From Terriglobia bacterium (GTDB lineage: Bacteria > Acidobacteriota > Terriglobia > Terriglobales > Acidobacteriaceae): DNA of 64,000 nt. The stretch is from assembly GCA_020073525.1 (NCBI GenBank), contig JAIQFA010000018.1:38775-102774 (forward strand), given 5' to 3'. Below are positions 25,456 through 33,857 of this stretch, piece by piece. The position numbers were made by a program, and so were the translations under genes. Within the stretch, counting starts at the first letter, position 1. Each line of letters begins with the position of its first letter. The notes below the pieces were generated by a model. It was not told the DNA's origin. It made no database searches and saw only the letters and a program-made list of their open reading frames with translations.

Positions 25456-28134
25456 CTAGACGGTTTGCTGCAGCGTTCCTTGCTGCTGAACTGCACTCGC
25501 CTTCACCGCGCCTCGCCCCTGATAAGCCTTCCAAAACAAGTCAGCCAACTCGCTCATCAATGGCATACGAGGGTTCGACCGCCAGGACGGATCGTCAAAG
25601 GCAAGCTTGGTCAGTTCCGGCATCGCCCGTTCGAATTCTTCCTTGGAGATTCCCAACTCGGCGATTGAACGCGGGAATCCCAATTGGTCAAGCAACTGTT
25701 CGGTCGCTGCCACCAGGTTCTTCACTTTTTCCTCGATTGTGTGGCCGCCCAGACCCAACAGATCGGAAATCGTCGCGTATTTCTTGTTGGCGACGTATCC
25801 CTTCTGGTACGGCGACGGCAAGAACTTCATGGGCACAGAAGCGTTGTAGGCAATCACGTGCGGCAACATGAGCGCATTCGCCCGGCCGTGTGCCACGTGG
25901 AAGTGCGCTCCGAAAGCATGTGCCAGGGCGTGATTCACGCCCACCGACGCGTTGGCAAACGCCATCGCCGCAATGCAAGCGGCATTGTGCATCATGGAGC
26001 GCGCCTCTTCATCGCGGGGATGCTCATACGCGATGGGCAGGTACCTGAATGCCAGCCGGATCGCCTGCATGGCGTTGGAGTCGGTATAGGCAGAGGCGTA
26101 GCTGGAGACGGCGGCTTCTAAAGCATGGGTGAGGCAATCGATGCCGGTGTCAGCGGTAAGGCCCTTCGGCATGGAGATAACAAACTGCGGATCGACGATC
26201 GCCACATCCGGGCTCAGCGAGTAGTCGGCGAGAGTGACCTTGCGGCCGCGTTCCTTGTCAGTGAGAACGGCAAAGGGAGTGACTTCGCTTCCCGTTCCGC
26301 TGGTAGTGGAGATGGCAATCAGCCGCGCCCGGTTAATCTTCTCGGTTGGGTACTGCACCACGCGCTTACGCAGATCCAGGAAGGGCGCGGCCAGTTCTTC
26401 CAGATCAGCGTCCGGCGACTCGTACTTGAGTTTCATGATCTTGGCCGCGTCGATCACCGAACCACCGCCGAGCGCAATGATCTGGTCCGCCTTGTAGAAA
26501 TTGAGCGCCTCCACTCCTTGCATCACCACCTTGACCTCGGGCTCCGCATCGGGAATGACCGAGACGTGGACGTGGGTTCCCTCCGGAATGTAGCGCCGGA
26601 CAAGGTCGACATGGCCGATATGCTCCAGGGCTGGATTGGTAACGATGATGGTGGAGCGCGACGGGAACTCGCGTATATTCTCCACCGCATTCATGTTGAA
26701 ATAAATCTGGTTGGGCACCCGGAACCACATATGGGCTTGGGTCCTCCGAGCCACACGCTTGATGTTGAGGTAGTGATAGATATTGACGTTGTCGGTGGTG
26801 CTGTTGCCGCCGCCGGTGCCACATCCGAAGGAGAAGGTCGGTGGCAGATCGTTGTAAACTCCGCCTACCGCGCCTACTGAGCCGGGCGAGTTCACGAGGA
26901 TGCGCCCCGCGTTCATCACTTCGCCGAACTTGCTGATGACCTCTTCATTGCGCGAGAAGATGACCGCGGTATGGCCCAGCCCGCCGGCATGATTCACGTC
27001 GATGCACACCTTGAGGGCTTCATCAACGGATTTCGCGCGATAGACCGCGAGCACTGGAAACAGCTTCTCCACTGACAGGGGATATTTGCGGCCTACGCCT
27101 TGAATCGGCGCAATCAGCAGTTTGGTGCCCGGCTTCACCGAAATACCCGCAAGTCTGGCGATATCACTTGCCTTCTGCCCGACTGCCGCAGGTTGCATGA
27201 ACCCAGTCTCGGGATCGATGACCGTGCGCGCCAGCAGTTCCGTCTCTTTCTCGTTGCAGATGTGCGTGCCCAGCTCCGCAAACTTCTTCAGCACGACATC
27301 ATAAATCTCATCGTCGATCACCGCGGTTTGTTCGGAGGCACAGATGGTTCCGTTGTCGAAAGTTTTGGAGAGGATGATGTCCGTCACCGCCGTGTTCAGG
27401 TCCGCGGTTTTTTCTAAATACACCGGCGTGTTCCCCGGCCCCACACCGAGAGCCGGTTTGCCGGAACTATACGCGGCTCTGACCGCCCCCGGCCCGCCGG
27501 TGGCATCAATCAGGCCCACGTCTTTGTGCCGCATCAGGTAAGCGTTGTCCTGTAGGGTGTGCGATTCCAGGCAGCTAAAAACACCTTCGGGCGCACCATG
27601 CTTCAGCGCGATTTCGTACATGATCTTCACGGCCTCGGAGCAACAACGCCACGCATTTGGATGGGGACTGAAGATGACCGCGTTGCGCGTCTTGATGGCC
27701 ATGATGCATTTGAAGAGCACCGTGGAAGTGGGGTTCGTAATCGGCGTGATTGAGAAGATGACCCCGATCGGTTCCGCCAGTTCCACCAGGTCGCGTTCGG
27801 GAAACTCGCGGATAATGCCAACCGTCCGTTTATCCTTTATATAATTGTAGACGAACTCGGTGGCCACCATGTTCTTGATGACCTTGTCTTCCATGACTCC
27901 GACTTTGGTTTCCTCAACCGCCAGGCGGGCGAGATGTTGAGCTTGTTCCAGGCCAGCCAGGACCATCGGCTTGACGATGCGATCCACGTCCTCTTGCGTG
28001 AATTGCGTGAAGACGGCTGCTGCTGCTCTGGCTTGACCGACTAGCCTCTCCAGGTAGGCAATCCGTACTTCACTTAGGCATTCTGCGGCCAGCGGGATCT
28101 GAACCCGTTCCTGCACTGCTTCACTCGTCACCAT
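25456..28134 (-). CDS. adhE: Bifunctional aldehyde-alcohol dehydrogenase
   Basis: 892 residues from the ATG at 28134; the track start adds 27 residues without a ribosome site. The N-terminal half is a CoA-acylating aldehyde dehydrogenase, with the catalytic Cys in GTICASEQ near 263. The C-terminal half is an iron-dependent alcohol dehydrogenase, with GGGSVIDAAK near 555 and the His-rich metal site HALAHAFGAHFH. AdhE usually reduces acetyl-CoA to ethanol during fermentation. In this operon it sits beside WS/DGAT and acyl-CoA enzymes, so it may reduce a longer acyl-CoA to the alcohol for ester formation. That is inference; plain fermentative use remains possible. Confidence 0.93.
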   Translation of the reverse strand: MVTSEAVQERVQIPLAAECLSEVRIAYLERLVGQARAAAAVFTQFTQEDVDRIVKPMVLAGLEQAQHLARLAVEETKVGVMEDKVIKNMVATEFVYNYIKDKRTVGIIREFPERDLVELAEPIGVIFSITPITNPTSTVLFKCIMAIKTRNAVIFSPHPNAWRCCSEAVKIMYEIALKHGAPEGVFSCLESHTLQDNAYLMRHKDVGLIDATGGPGAVRAAYSSGKPALGVGPGNTPVYLEKTADLNTAVTDIILSKTFDNGTICASEQTAVIDDEIYDVVLKKFAELGTHICNEKETELLARTVIDPETGFMQPAAVGQKASDIARLAGISVKPGTKLLIAPIQGVGRKYPLSVEKLFPVLAVYRAKSVDEALKVCIDVNHAGGLGHTAVIFSRNEEVISKFGEVMNAGRILVNSPGSVGAVGGVYNDLPPTFSFGCGTGGGNSTTDNVNIYHYLNIKRVARRTQAHMWFRVPNQIYFNMNAVENIREFPSRSTIIVTNPALEHIGHVDLVRRYIPEGTHVHVSVIPDAEPEVKVVMQGVEALNFYKADQIIALGGGSVIDAAKIMKLKYESPDADLEELAAPFLDLRKRVVQYPTEKINRARLIAISTTSGTGSEVTPFAVLTDKERGRKVTLADYSLSPDVAIVDPQFVISMPKGLTADTGIDCLTHALEAAVSSYASAYTDSNAMQAIRLAFRYLPIAYEHPRDEEARSMMHNAACIAAMAFANASVGVNHALAHAFGAHFHVAHGRANALMLPHVIAYNASVPMKFLPSPYQKGYVANKKYATISDLLGLGGHTIEEKVKNLVAATEQLLDQLGFPRSIAELGISKEEFERAMPELTKLAFDDPSWRSNPRMPLMSELADLFWKAYQGRGAVKASAVQQQGTLQQTV

Positions 28135-28266
28135 CACTGCCCCCGTAATTACTTGTCGGAGTCTCTTCCCTGTGAGGAGCGTGCTTGCTTTTCTGGTCCC
28201 AGCTCTCTCGACCATCTCTCGTGACCATGAGGACAGTCGTCGGATCGCTGGTAAACTTCACGGTTC

Positions 28267-28653
28267 TTACGCGTAGTCGATCGGATGCTTGGTCAGCCAG
28301 CGCTCATCGCGCACTTTGCCCATGTTCCTCATGGCGCCACCAGCAACGCTCGCGGTGAAACGGCGGCTTTTCCATGCCAGGCTTGCGCCAAGACCGATTA
28401 CGCCACCCAGCAAACCGTATGCTAACGATCTGATAATGGATTTCTGCCGATATCCTCGATAGCCGCCGAGCACACCGATGCACGCCCCAAGGGCGGCAGG
28501 CTTCAAGGCATTTCGAACCGACTCGCTAAGAAAAGGAGTGAGAGATTTTCCGTTGAGGAATGCTTCCTGGCCGGAACGCGCTCCCTGAATTCCGGAATCC
28601 AGGAGCCTTCGGCCGTACTCAGCGTTTGACTTTGACCACTCGCGCAAATCCAC
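28267..28653 (-). CDS. Small glycine-rich membrane protein, unknown function
   Basis: 128 residues from a GTG. The N-terminal 45 residues are polar. Two hydrophobic segments follow (AALGACIGVLGGYRGY and LAYGLLGGVIGLGASLAW) with regular small residues, a glycine-zipper pattern that often gives membrane packing. The C-terminus is basic. No family is recognised. It lies in the lipid operon between the DUF4442 and adhE genes, so a role at a membrane or inclusion surface is possible but unproven. Confidence 0.65.
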   Translation of the reverse strand: MDLREWSKSNAEYGRRLLDSGIQGARSGQEAFLNGKSLTPFLSESVRNALKPAALGACIGVLGGYRGYRQKSIIRSLAYGLLGGVIGLGASLAWKSRRFTASVAGGAMRNMGKVRDERWLTKHPIDYA

Positions 28654-28871
28654 GGGATCGCCTCAGGGGTGCTCGATCGGAAATACCAAGATCACTACAC
28701 CACTAAAGGGGGGGCCAAGTCGGTACCGCCAGTCACACTACCTTGTGAGCCTCACGACATCGTAATGTTCGTGGGACAGAACGCTGGGCGGTGGCTCAGC
28801 GTGGAAAGCGAGCCTGCATATTGCGGTGTGGTTTACAATGAAAGTTTCTGTGCGGTTCGTTCACTCTCCAA

Positions 28872-29345
28872 TCACGGGGCCATCTGGCTCCCCTCGACTC
28901 GCTTTTTGCGGACGTGCAAAACTTTTTGCACTTCCGCGATCACAGTTCCGGTTTCATCTTTGACGTCTACGGAAAACGTGGGTTCGATCTTCTCTTGTGT
29001 CTGCAATTCCCGGCGGACTTCTTCGATCTGCTGCTCCGACAACCGAAAGGCTGCGAATACCTTGCCCTTTCCCGGTTTTCGAAAACGGATGTTCGCGAAC
29101 TTGTCCCACACGATGTAATCGCGGCCCAGATTTTCGATGAGCATCAGCATGTAGAACGGGTCAGTCATGGCGTAGAGCGAGCCCCCGAAATGAGTGCCGA
29201 CGTAGTTGCGGTTCCAGACGCGCAGCTTCATCTCCACATCGATGGCCTTCCAATCGGACTGCAGGCGTGTCACGCGGATGCCCGCCCCAAGGAAGGGCGG
29301 CCAGAGATTGATGAGCCAGCGCAGGTGCCTCTTCACGATTGTCAT
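28872..29345 (-). CDS. DUF4442 hotdog-fold protein (thioesterase-like)
   Basis: 157 residues from the ATG at 29345; the track extends this frame upstream into the acyl-CoA synthetase gene, which is a shadow. The sequence LWPPFLGAGIRV, then NYVGTHFGGSLYAMTDPFYM, is typical of the DUF4442/PaaI-like hotdog group, where the GThFGGs turn begins the long helix. Some members hydrolyse acyl-CoA or acyl-ACP thioesters. It is the only thioesterase-like protein in the cluster, and the synthase has no release domain, so it is a candidate for chain release. It starts 50 bases after the acyl-CoA synthetase stop. Confidence 0.75.
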   Translation of the reverse strand: MTIVKRHLRWLINLWPPFLGAGIRVTRLQSDWKAIDVEMKLRVWNRNYVGTHFGGSLYAMTDPFYMLMLIENLGRDYIVWDKFANIRFRKPGKGKVFAAFRLSEQQIEEVRRELQTQEKIEPTFSVDVKDETGTVIAEVQKVLHVRKKRVEGSQMAP

Positions 29346-29395
29346 ATCGAGTCTCGCCGCATGCAGAGTCACCCACGATTCCACATTGCAGCGCG

Positions 29396-31009
29396 CTACG
29401 CAACCGTGCTCTGCGACGATGTCCCATACTTTTGCCGCAGCTCTCGTTTCAGAACCTTGCCCGTTCCACTCTTCGGCAGGCTTGCGAGAAACTCGACCGA
29501 ACGCGGACATTTGTAGTGCGATAGGCGTGCGCGGCAGAACTCCAAAATGTCGTCTTCCCTCGCGAGTGCGCCCGGCTTCAAGGTAACGAGCGCTTTCGGT
29601 ACCTCGCCCCACTTCTCGTGAGGAACGGGAATCACGACCGCCTCATATACGTCCGGGTGGCCAAGAAGTACCTTCTCCACTTCCAGCGAAGATATGTTTT
29701 CGCCCCCGCTTACGATGATCTCCTTCTTGCGATCGACAATCTGGATGTAGTTGTACCGGTCCACCGTGGCCACATCACCGGTGTGAAACCAGCCGCCCTC
29801 CATTGCGGCCGCTGTGGCCTCCGGCTGGCGCCAGTAGCCTTCCATGACGACGTCGCCTCTCGCCACGATTTCACCCATGACCGCGCCATCGTGCGGTACA
29901 TCTTTCCCGTCGGGTCCAACCACGCGAAGTTCCACGCCGGGAATCGCAAATCCGGTCATCGCCTGGCGGGCATATCGTTGTTCCCCTTCGACGGTAACAT
30001 CCGATTTCACTTGCGATTTCGCAAGCGTAGGGCAGGTCTCAGTCAGGCCGTATCCCGAGATGCAGGTGCAGCCCAGCTTCTCCTCCACTTCTTTCACCAA
30101 GGTAGGAGATGAGGCCGCTCCGCCAATGATGACGATCTGCAGGCTGCTTAGGTCGTAGTTCCGTCTCGCCGGAGAATTTACCAGGGCTGTCACCATAGTG
30201 GGCACCATGGCGCAGGTAGTCACGCGCTCCTCCTCGATCAGCCGGAACACTTCCACCGGATTAAAGTGCTGAATCATCACGTGCGTACCGCCGACAACGG
30301 TAATGGTGTGGGCAGTGCCCCAGCCATTCGCGTGAAAGAGCGGAATGGTTTGCAGCATCACCGTCTTGCACGACATTTCTCCAATCGTGCTGGTGGAAGT
30401 CTGTCCTGCCGCGATCACGGACAAGGCGTGCAGATACACATTGCGATGCGTGAGCATCACGCCTTTGGGGCGGTCGCTGCTGCCGCTGGTGTAGAAGAGT
30501 TCGGCGACCGAGTCTTCATCAATTTGCATGAAGTCACACTGGAACGGAGGAGAAACGGACAGAAGGTCGTCGTAGTTCCTTGACGCCAGCCAGTTCGCTT
30601 GCGGTTGACCGTCTAAAAGGAAAGAAGTCTCGATCGAAGCGACAGTCGTCCGAAACGATTCCACTAACGGTACGAAGATCGATTCGACAAACAAGAATCT
30701 TGCCTGCGCATCATTCAAAACGAAAGCAAGTTCCTCGGCACCCAGGCGAATGTTCAGGGGCACCAACACGCATCCGGCTTCCAGAACCCCGTAATAGGCT
30801 TCCAGGAGCCGATGACAGTTTGTGCCGAGAAAGGCGATGCGATCGCCAGGTTTCGCCCCCGCGGTGATGAGGGCGCCTGCCAAGCGCGCTGCGCGGTCGG
30901 CGAATTGCGCATACGTAAACCGCTGTCCGCCGCATACTACTCCGACTCTGTTCGGAAATTGTTCACACGCATAGCGCAGGAAGCGAATGGGAGTTAGCGG
31001 GATTTTCAT
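29396..31009 (-). CDS. Long-chain acyl-CoA synthetase (AMP-forming)
   Basis: 537 residues from the ATG at 31009 with GAGGCG ahead; the longer track start has no such site. ANL-superfamily motifs are clear: FYTSGSSDRPKGVMLTH (P-loop, with Ser-Ser in place of the more usual Thr-Thr), GYGLTETCP, GWFHTGDVA, DRKKEIIVSGGENIS and the C-terminal Lys in PKSGTGKVLKR. It turns a free fatty acid into acyl-CoA. As second gene of the cluster it could recycle or activate the chain for WS/DGAT or the acyl-CoA dehydrogenase. Confidence 0.92.
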   Translation of the reverse strand: MKIPLTPIRFLRYACEQFPNRVGVVCGGQRFTYAQFADRAARLAGALITAGAKPGDRIAFLGTNCHRLLEAYYGVLEAGCVLVPLNIRLGAEELAFVLNDAQARFLFVESIFVPLVESFRTTVASIETSFLLDGQPQANWLASRNYDDLLSVSPPFQCDFMQIDEDSVAELFYTSGSSDRPKGVMLTHRNVYLHALSVIAAGQTSTSTIGEMSCKTVMLQTIPLFHANGWGTAHTITVVGGTHVMIQHFNPVEVFRLIEEERVTTCAMVPTMVTALVNSPARRNYDLSSLQIVIIGGAASSPTLVKEVEEKLGCTCISGYGLTETCPTLAKSQVKSDVTVEGEQRYARQAMTGFAIPGVELRVVGPDGKDVPHDGAVMGEIVARGDVVMEGYWRQPEATAAAMEGGWFHTGDVATVDRYNYIQIVDRKKEIIVSGGENISSLEVEKVLLGHPDVYEAVVIPVPHEKWGEVPKALVTLKPGALAREDDILEFCRARLSHYKCPRSVEFLASLPKSGTGKVLKRELRQKYGTSSQSTVA

Positions 31010-31218
31010 GGGCGCCTCGCGATGGATGATGGACAACAGAGTGCCCGCCGGCAGGAGCCCGCCAGCGCGATACTCAACCGGAAATGTCAATTGAGTTGAC
31101 TGGTTGTCCCGTGCGGAGTCGAAGGACCCCGTGGCCGCGTACCTTTATGCCCGCCCCGCAAGGAACTTTCTCCCGTGCTGGTTTACACGCGCGAAACAGG
31201 CTTTCGAAGAGAACGCCC

Positions 31219-32139
31219 TTAGGCGCTCCCGGTACTCGGCCAAACGAGGGCCTTCGACTCGGCATGGCTCGCATTTGGCGCGAACCATTTGCGCTCGCCA
31301 CCTGGCTTCACCATGACATCCATCAATTCTTTCTGGGCGTCGACATAGCTTTTCACGCCTTCCCGAGTCAGTTCCGCCAACGGCAGGAAGGGAAATGGCC
31401 GCAGGAGTTCGAGGGTCTTGCCCGCGGTCTTCACATTGGCATTCATCTGCCGCCCGGCTACATCCACCAGTTTCCGCTGTGCGTCGATGAACGACTCCGT
31501 GGCATGGCGCGCCAGTTGCGACAGTTCGGTCTTCTTAATCTTCTTAGCCCCATTGGTGTGGGCCTTGCTGCCGGTGGCCTTCGCTGTCTCGTCGGCGACA
31601 ACGTCCATGAAGTGCTTCTGGGCTTTGACAAAATTGTCCATCGCCTCGCGGGCCAGATCCACCAGGTGCTCGGTCTGGTACGGCTTTCCCGCCTTGGCGG
31701 CCTCCACCCAGGTATGCGTTTGCTTGCTGGCAATCTTCAGGAACTCCTGCTGCATGTCGATAAATGTCTCCACGCTGCGCCGGAGCAGGTCGGTCACAGC
31801 CTGGGCCGCAGGCCACTCCCCGACACGTTCCTTGACACCCGACATCAGGATTTCGTTCTGCTTTTGTCCCAGTTCCAGCAGGACCTTTTGGCCTTCAATG
31901 AAGTTCGTTACGCCCTCGGCCGTCACTTCGCTGAGAATGGCCGTGGGGGAATGGTTAGGATCGGACAGTTGCTGCCGGAGCGAGTGCATCAGGCTTGCAT
32001 TCTGCCGCATGGCGAGATCCAGGAGGATCCGCTGTGTGGCAAAGAAACTCTGGACACCCTGCTGTGCCCAACCCGACAGAAGGGAAACGAAAGAAGACTC
32101 CGCGGAATGAGTCCGGGGATGTACAGCGGTTGTTGCCAT
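31219..32139 (-). CDS. Phasin-like granule protein with six internal repeats
   Basis: 306 residues from the ATG at 32139, directly after GGAGGTGTCAA; the track start runs into the divergent regulator gene and is wrong. The protein is amphipathic and helical. Six repeats of about 47 residues start near 28, 76, 122, 166, 213 and 261, each with a core like GVTNFIEGQKVLLELGQKQ or SVETFIDMQQEFLKIASKQ. This resembles phasins, which coat polyhydroxyalkanoate or neutral-lipid inclusions. The divergent phaR and a PhaR-like operator at the promoter support that. No PHA synthase lies in the window, so the inclusion may instead be the lipid made by this cluster. Confidence 0.75.
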   Translation of the reverse strand: MATTAVHPRTHSAESSFVSLLSGWAQQGVQSFFATQRILLDLAMRQNASLMHSLRQQLSDPNHSPTAILSEVTAEGVTNFIEGQKVLLELGQKQNEILMSGVKERVGEWPAAQAVTDLLRRSVETFIDMQQEFLKIASKQTHTWVEAAKAGKPYQTEHLVDLAREAMDNFVKAQKHFMDVVADETAKATGSKAHTNGAKKIKKTELSQLARHATESFIDAQRKLVDVAGRQMNANVKTAGKTLELLRPFPFLPLAELTREGVKSYVDAQKELMDVMVKPGGERKWFAPNASHAESKALVWPSTGSA

Positions 32140-32154
32140 TTGACACCTCCACAT

Positions 32155-32171
32155 ATGCTGCATCGCAGCAT
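32155..32171. promoter_or_regulatory. Probable PhaR operator
   Basis: The perfect inverted repeat ATGCTGC-ATC-GCAGCAT contains CTGC-N3-GCAG, which fits the operator described for PhaR in alphaproteobacteria (CTGC-N3/4-GCAG). It lies just downstream of the phasin -10 box, over the expected start of transcription, so PhaR bound here would block the phasin promoter. Confidence 0.7.
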
Positions 32172-32178
32172 CGATTAA

Positions 32179-32207
32179 AATATACGAGGATATGGGGTTT
32201 GTGTCAA
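32179..32207 (-). promoter_or_regulatory. Strong sigma70-type promoter of the phasin/lipid operon
   Basis: On the minus strand TTGACA (32207-32202), 17 bases, then TATATT (32184-32179). This near-consensus promoter faces the phasin gene and may drive the downstream genes as well. Confidence 0.75.
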
Positions 32208-32262
32208 TATATATCTGTCGTATGTGCAGAGCAGCATAGTTGCGATCAGGACCGTGACCGAA

Positions 32263-32802
32263 ATGAAGCCCAACTCCGTCGTCATCAAGAAATATGGGAA
32301 TCGCAGGTTGTACGATTCCTCCAACAGCCGGTACGTGAACCTCGACGATATCGCCGGATTCATTCGGGAAGGCAGAGATGTTCAGGTTGTCGATGCCAAG
32401 ACCGGCCTGGACCTGACCCGGGTCACCCTGACGCAGATCATCACTGAGGATGCCAAAGACAAACCGACGGGTCTTCCACTCGAACTGCTCCGCCAGTTGA
32501 TCGTGGCCTCCGACGAGGTGCGGCAGGAGTTTGTCATGTGGTACTTGAAATCCGCCTTTGACACTTACCAGAAGGTGCAGGACGCGGTGCAGAGCCGGCT
32601 CGGTGAGGTCCAGTCCGCCATTCTGTCGCCCGTCGAAATGATGAAGCAACTGCTGGGCACTCAAGTACCAGCTCAGGGCCGAAGCGAGGCCGAACCGGAA
32701 TTGGAGGCACTGCGTAAGCGAGTAGCGGAACTGGAATCCCGGCTGGGAAAGCCCGTGCGAGCAAAACGAGGCTTACGCCGGAAGCAAAAGCGAAAGGTAT
32801 AA
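32263..32802 (+). CDS. phaR: PhaR-type polyhydroxyalkanoate/granule-responsive repressor
   Basis: 179 residues from the ATG at 32263; a GTG at 32224 is the track start but weaker. The N-terminus VVIKKYGNRRLYDSSNSRYV is the signature of the PHB/PHA accumulation regulator DNA-binding domain, followed by the accumulation-regulator domain (QEFVMWYLKSAFDTYQ). The C-terminus is a short coiled coil and a basic tail. In known systems PhaR represses phasin genes and leaves DNA when it binds nascent granules. It is divergent from the phasin, with the operator in between, which is the classical arrangement. Confidence 0.9.
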   Translation: MKPNSVVIKKYGNRRLYDSSNSRYVNLDDIAGFIREGRDVQVVDAKTGLDLTRVTLTQIITEDAKDKPTGLPLELLRQLIVASDEVRQEFVMWYLKSAFDTYQKVQDAVQSRLGEVQSAILSPVEMMKQLLGTQVPAQGRSEAEPELEALRKRVAELESRLGKPVRAKRGLRRKQKRKV

Positions 32803-32880
32803 TGCGCAGGGGGCAAGCTGCCGCCAGCTCGGCGCGCTAGCCCGATTTGGGTAAAATGCTGGGACAGAATTAGGACAAAA

Positions 32881-33687
32881 GTGCCGAGCAAAGAGAAAAA
32901 GACCACAGGTTCATCGAAGGCCGGGGATCGGCAGCAAACGCGCCGGGCCGATTCGGGAGCGGACATCTCACCCTGGACAGAGGCGCTGTTTGCGGCTGAA
33001 GTTCTCCTGCTGCACGCAACTCCTGTCTATTACGGGTTCGGCGTGCCCCGGGGAGATGGCTCGGCAGTGGTCATTATCCCCGGTTTTCTCGGTACCGATC
33101 TTTATTTGATGGAACTCCACTCATGGCTGGGGCGCATCGGATACCGGCCCTATTTCTCCGGCATCGGTATAAACGCCGAGTGCCCGAATCTCCTGGTCCA
33201 ACGCCAACTGAGCAAAACCATCGAAGAAGCCCTAACCGACACCGAGCGGAGAATTCACTTGATCGGTCACAGTCTCGGAGGGGTGATCGCACGTTCGGTG
33301 GCGGGCCAGCGACCGGGAGATGTGGCTTCGGTTATCACGCTGGGCTCGCCCTTTCGCGGTACTGTTACCAGTGGAGCCGTTCTCCACGCTACCGAAGCCA
33401 TTCGTCTGCGAATCCTGCAGGAGCATGGTCGAAAAGTACTGCCCGACTGCTACACCGGGCGTTGTACCTGCAATTTCGTGGATTCCTTGAAGCGCGAGTT
33501 TCCGGAAACGATGGTCCAGACCGCGATTTACACGCGTGATGACGGCATTGTGGACTGGCGCTATTGCATGACCAGGAATCCGGAAGCCGACTTTGAAGTT
33601 CCGGGCACTCATATTGGACTGGCATTCAACCCTTCGGTGTATTCCATCGTCGCCGAGCGCCTGGCGAAGGCGCAATCTTCCGAGTGA
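32881..33687 (+). CDS. Alpha/beta-hydrolase, lipase/PGAP1-like
   Basis: 268 residues from a GTG with AGGAC ahead. The nucleophile elbow is GHSLGG, and an oxyanion-type turn VVIIPGFLGTD precedes it. DDGIVDW and GTHIGLAF hold likely acid and histidine residues of the triad. The fold resembles triacylglycerol lipases and esterases without a signal peptide, so it would act in the cytosol. It follows phaR by 78 bases on the same strand. A role in mobilising the stored lipid is plausible but inferred from location. Confidence 0.8.
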   Translation: MPSKEKKTTGSSKAGDRQQTRRADSGADISPWTEALFAAEVLLLHATPVYYGFGVPRGDGSAVVIIPGFLGTDLYLMELHSWLGRIGYRPYFSGIGINAECPNLLVQRQLSKTIEEALTDTERRIHLIGHSLGGVIARSVAGQRPGDVASVITLGSPFRGTVTSGAVLHATEAIRLRILQEHGRKVLPDCYTGRCTCNFVDSLKREFPETMVQTAIYTRDDGIVDWRYCMTRNPEADFEVPGTHIGLAFNPSVYSIVAERLAKAQSSE

Positions 33688-33857
33688 GTTGTTTCCGTAC
33701 ACGTTCCGTGCGGATGCCTTTGAGCGACCCGACCATGCCTGTACCATCGGCCTTCATGGATTCTTGAAGCTATCTCCTAAATCGTTTGGGAAGGGCGGGC
33801 TTCAGCTCGGGATCGGGGGTTGCGAGCCATGCCTTCGTTGTATATACGAGCGCTGCC

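Noticed and set aside
28872-29612. 246-residue version of the DUF4442 gene
   Set aside because: Its first 89 residues overlap the acyl-CoA synthetase gene; the family starts at the later ATG.
32140-32664. N-terminal extension of the phasin ORF in the track
   Set aside because: It is antisense to phaR, and a perfect ribosome site precedes the ATG at 32139.
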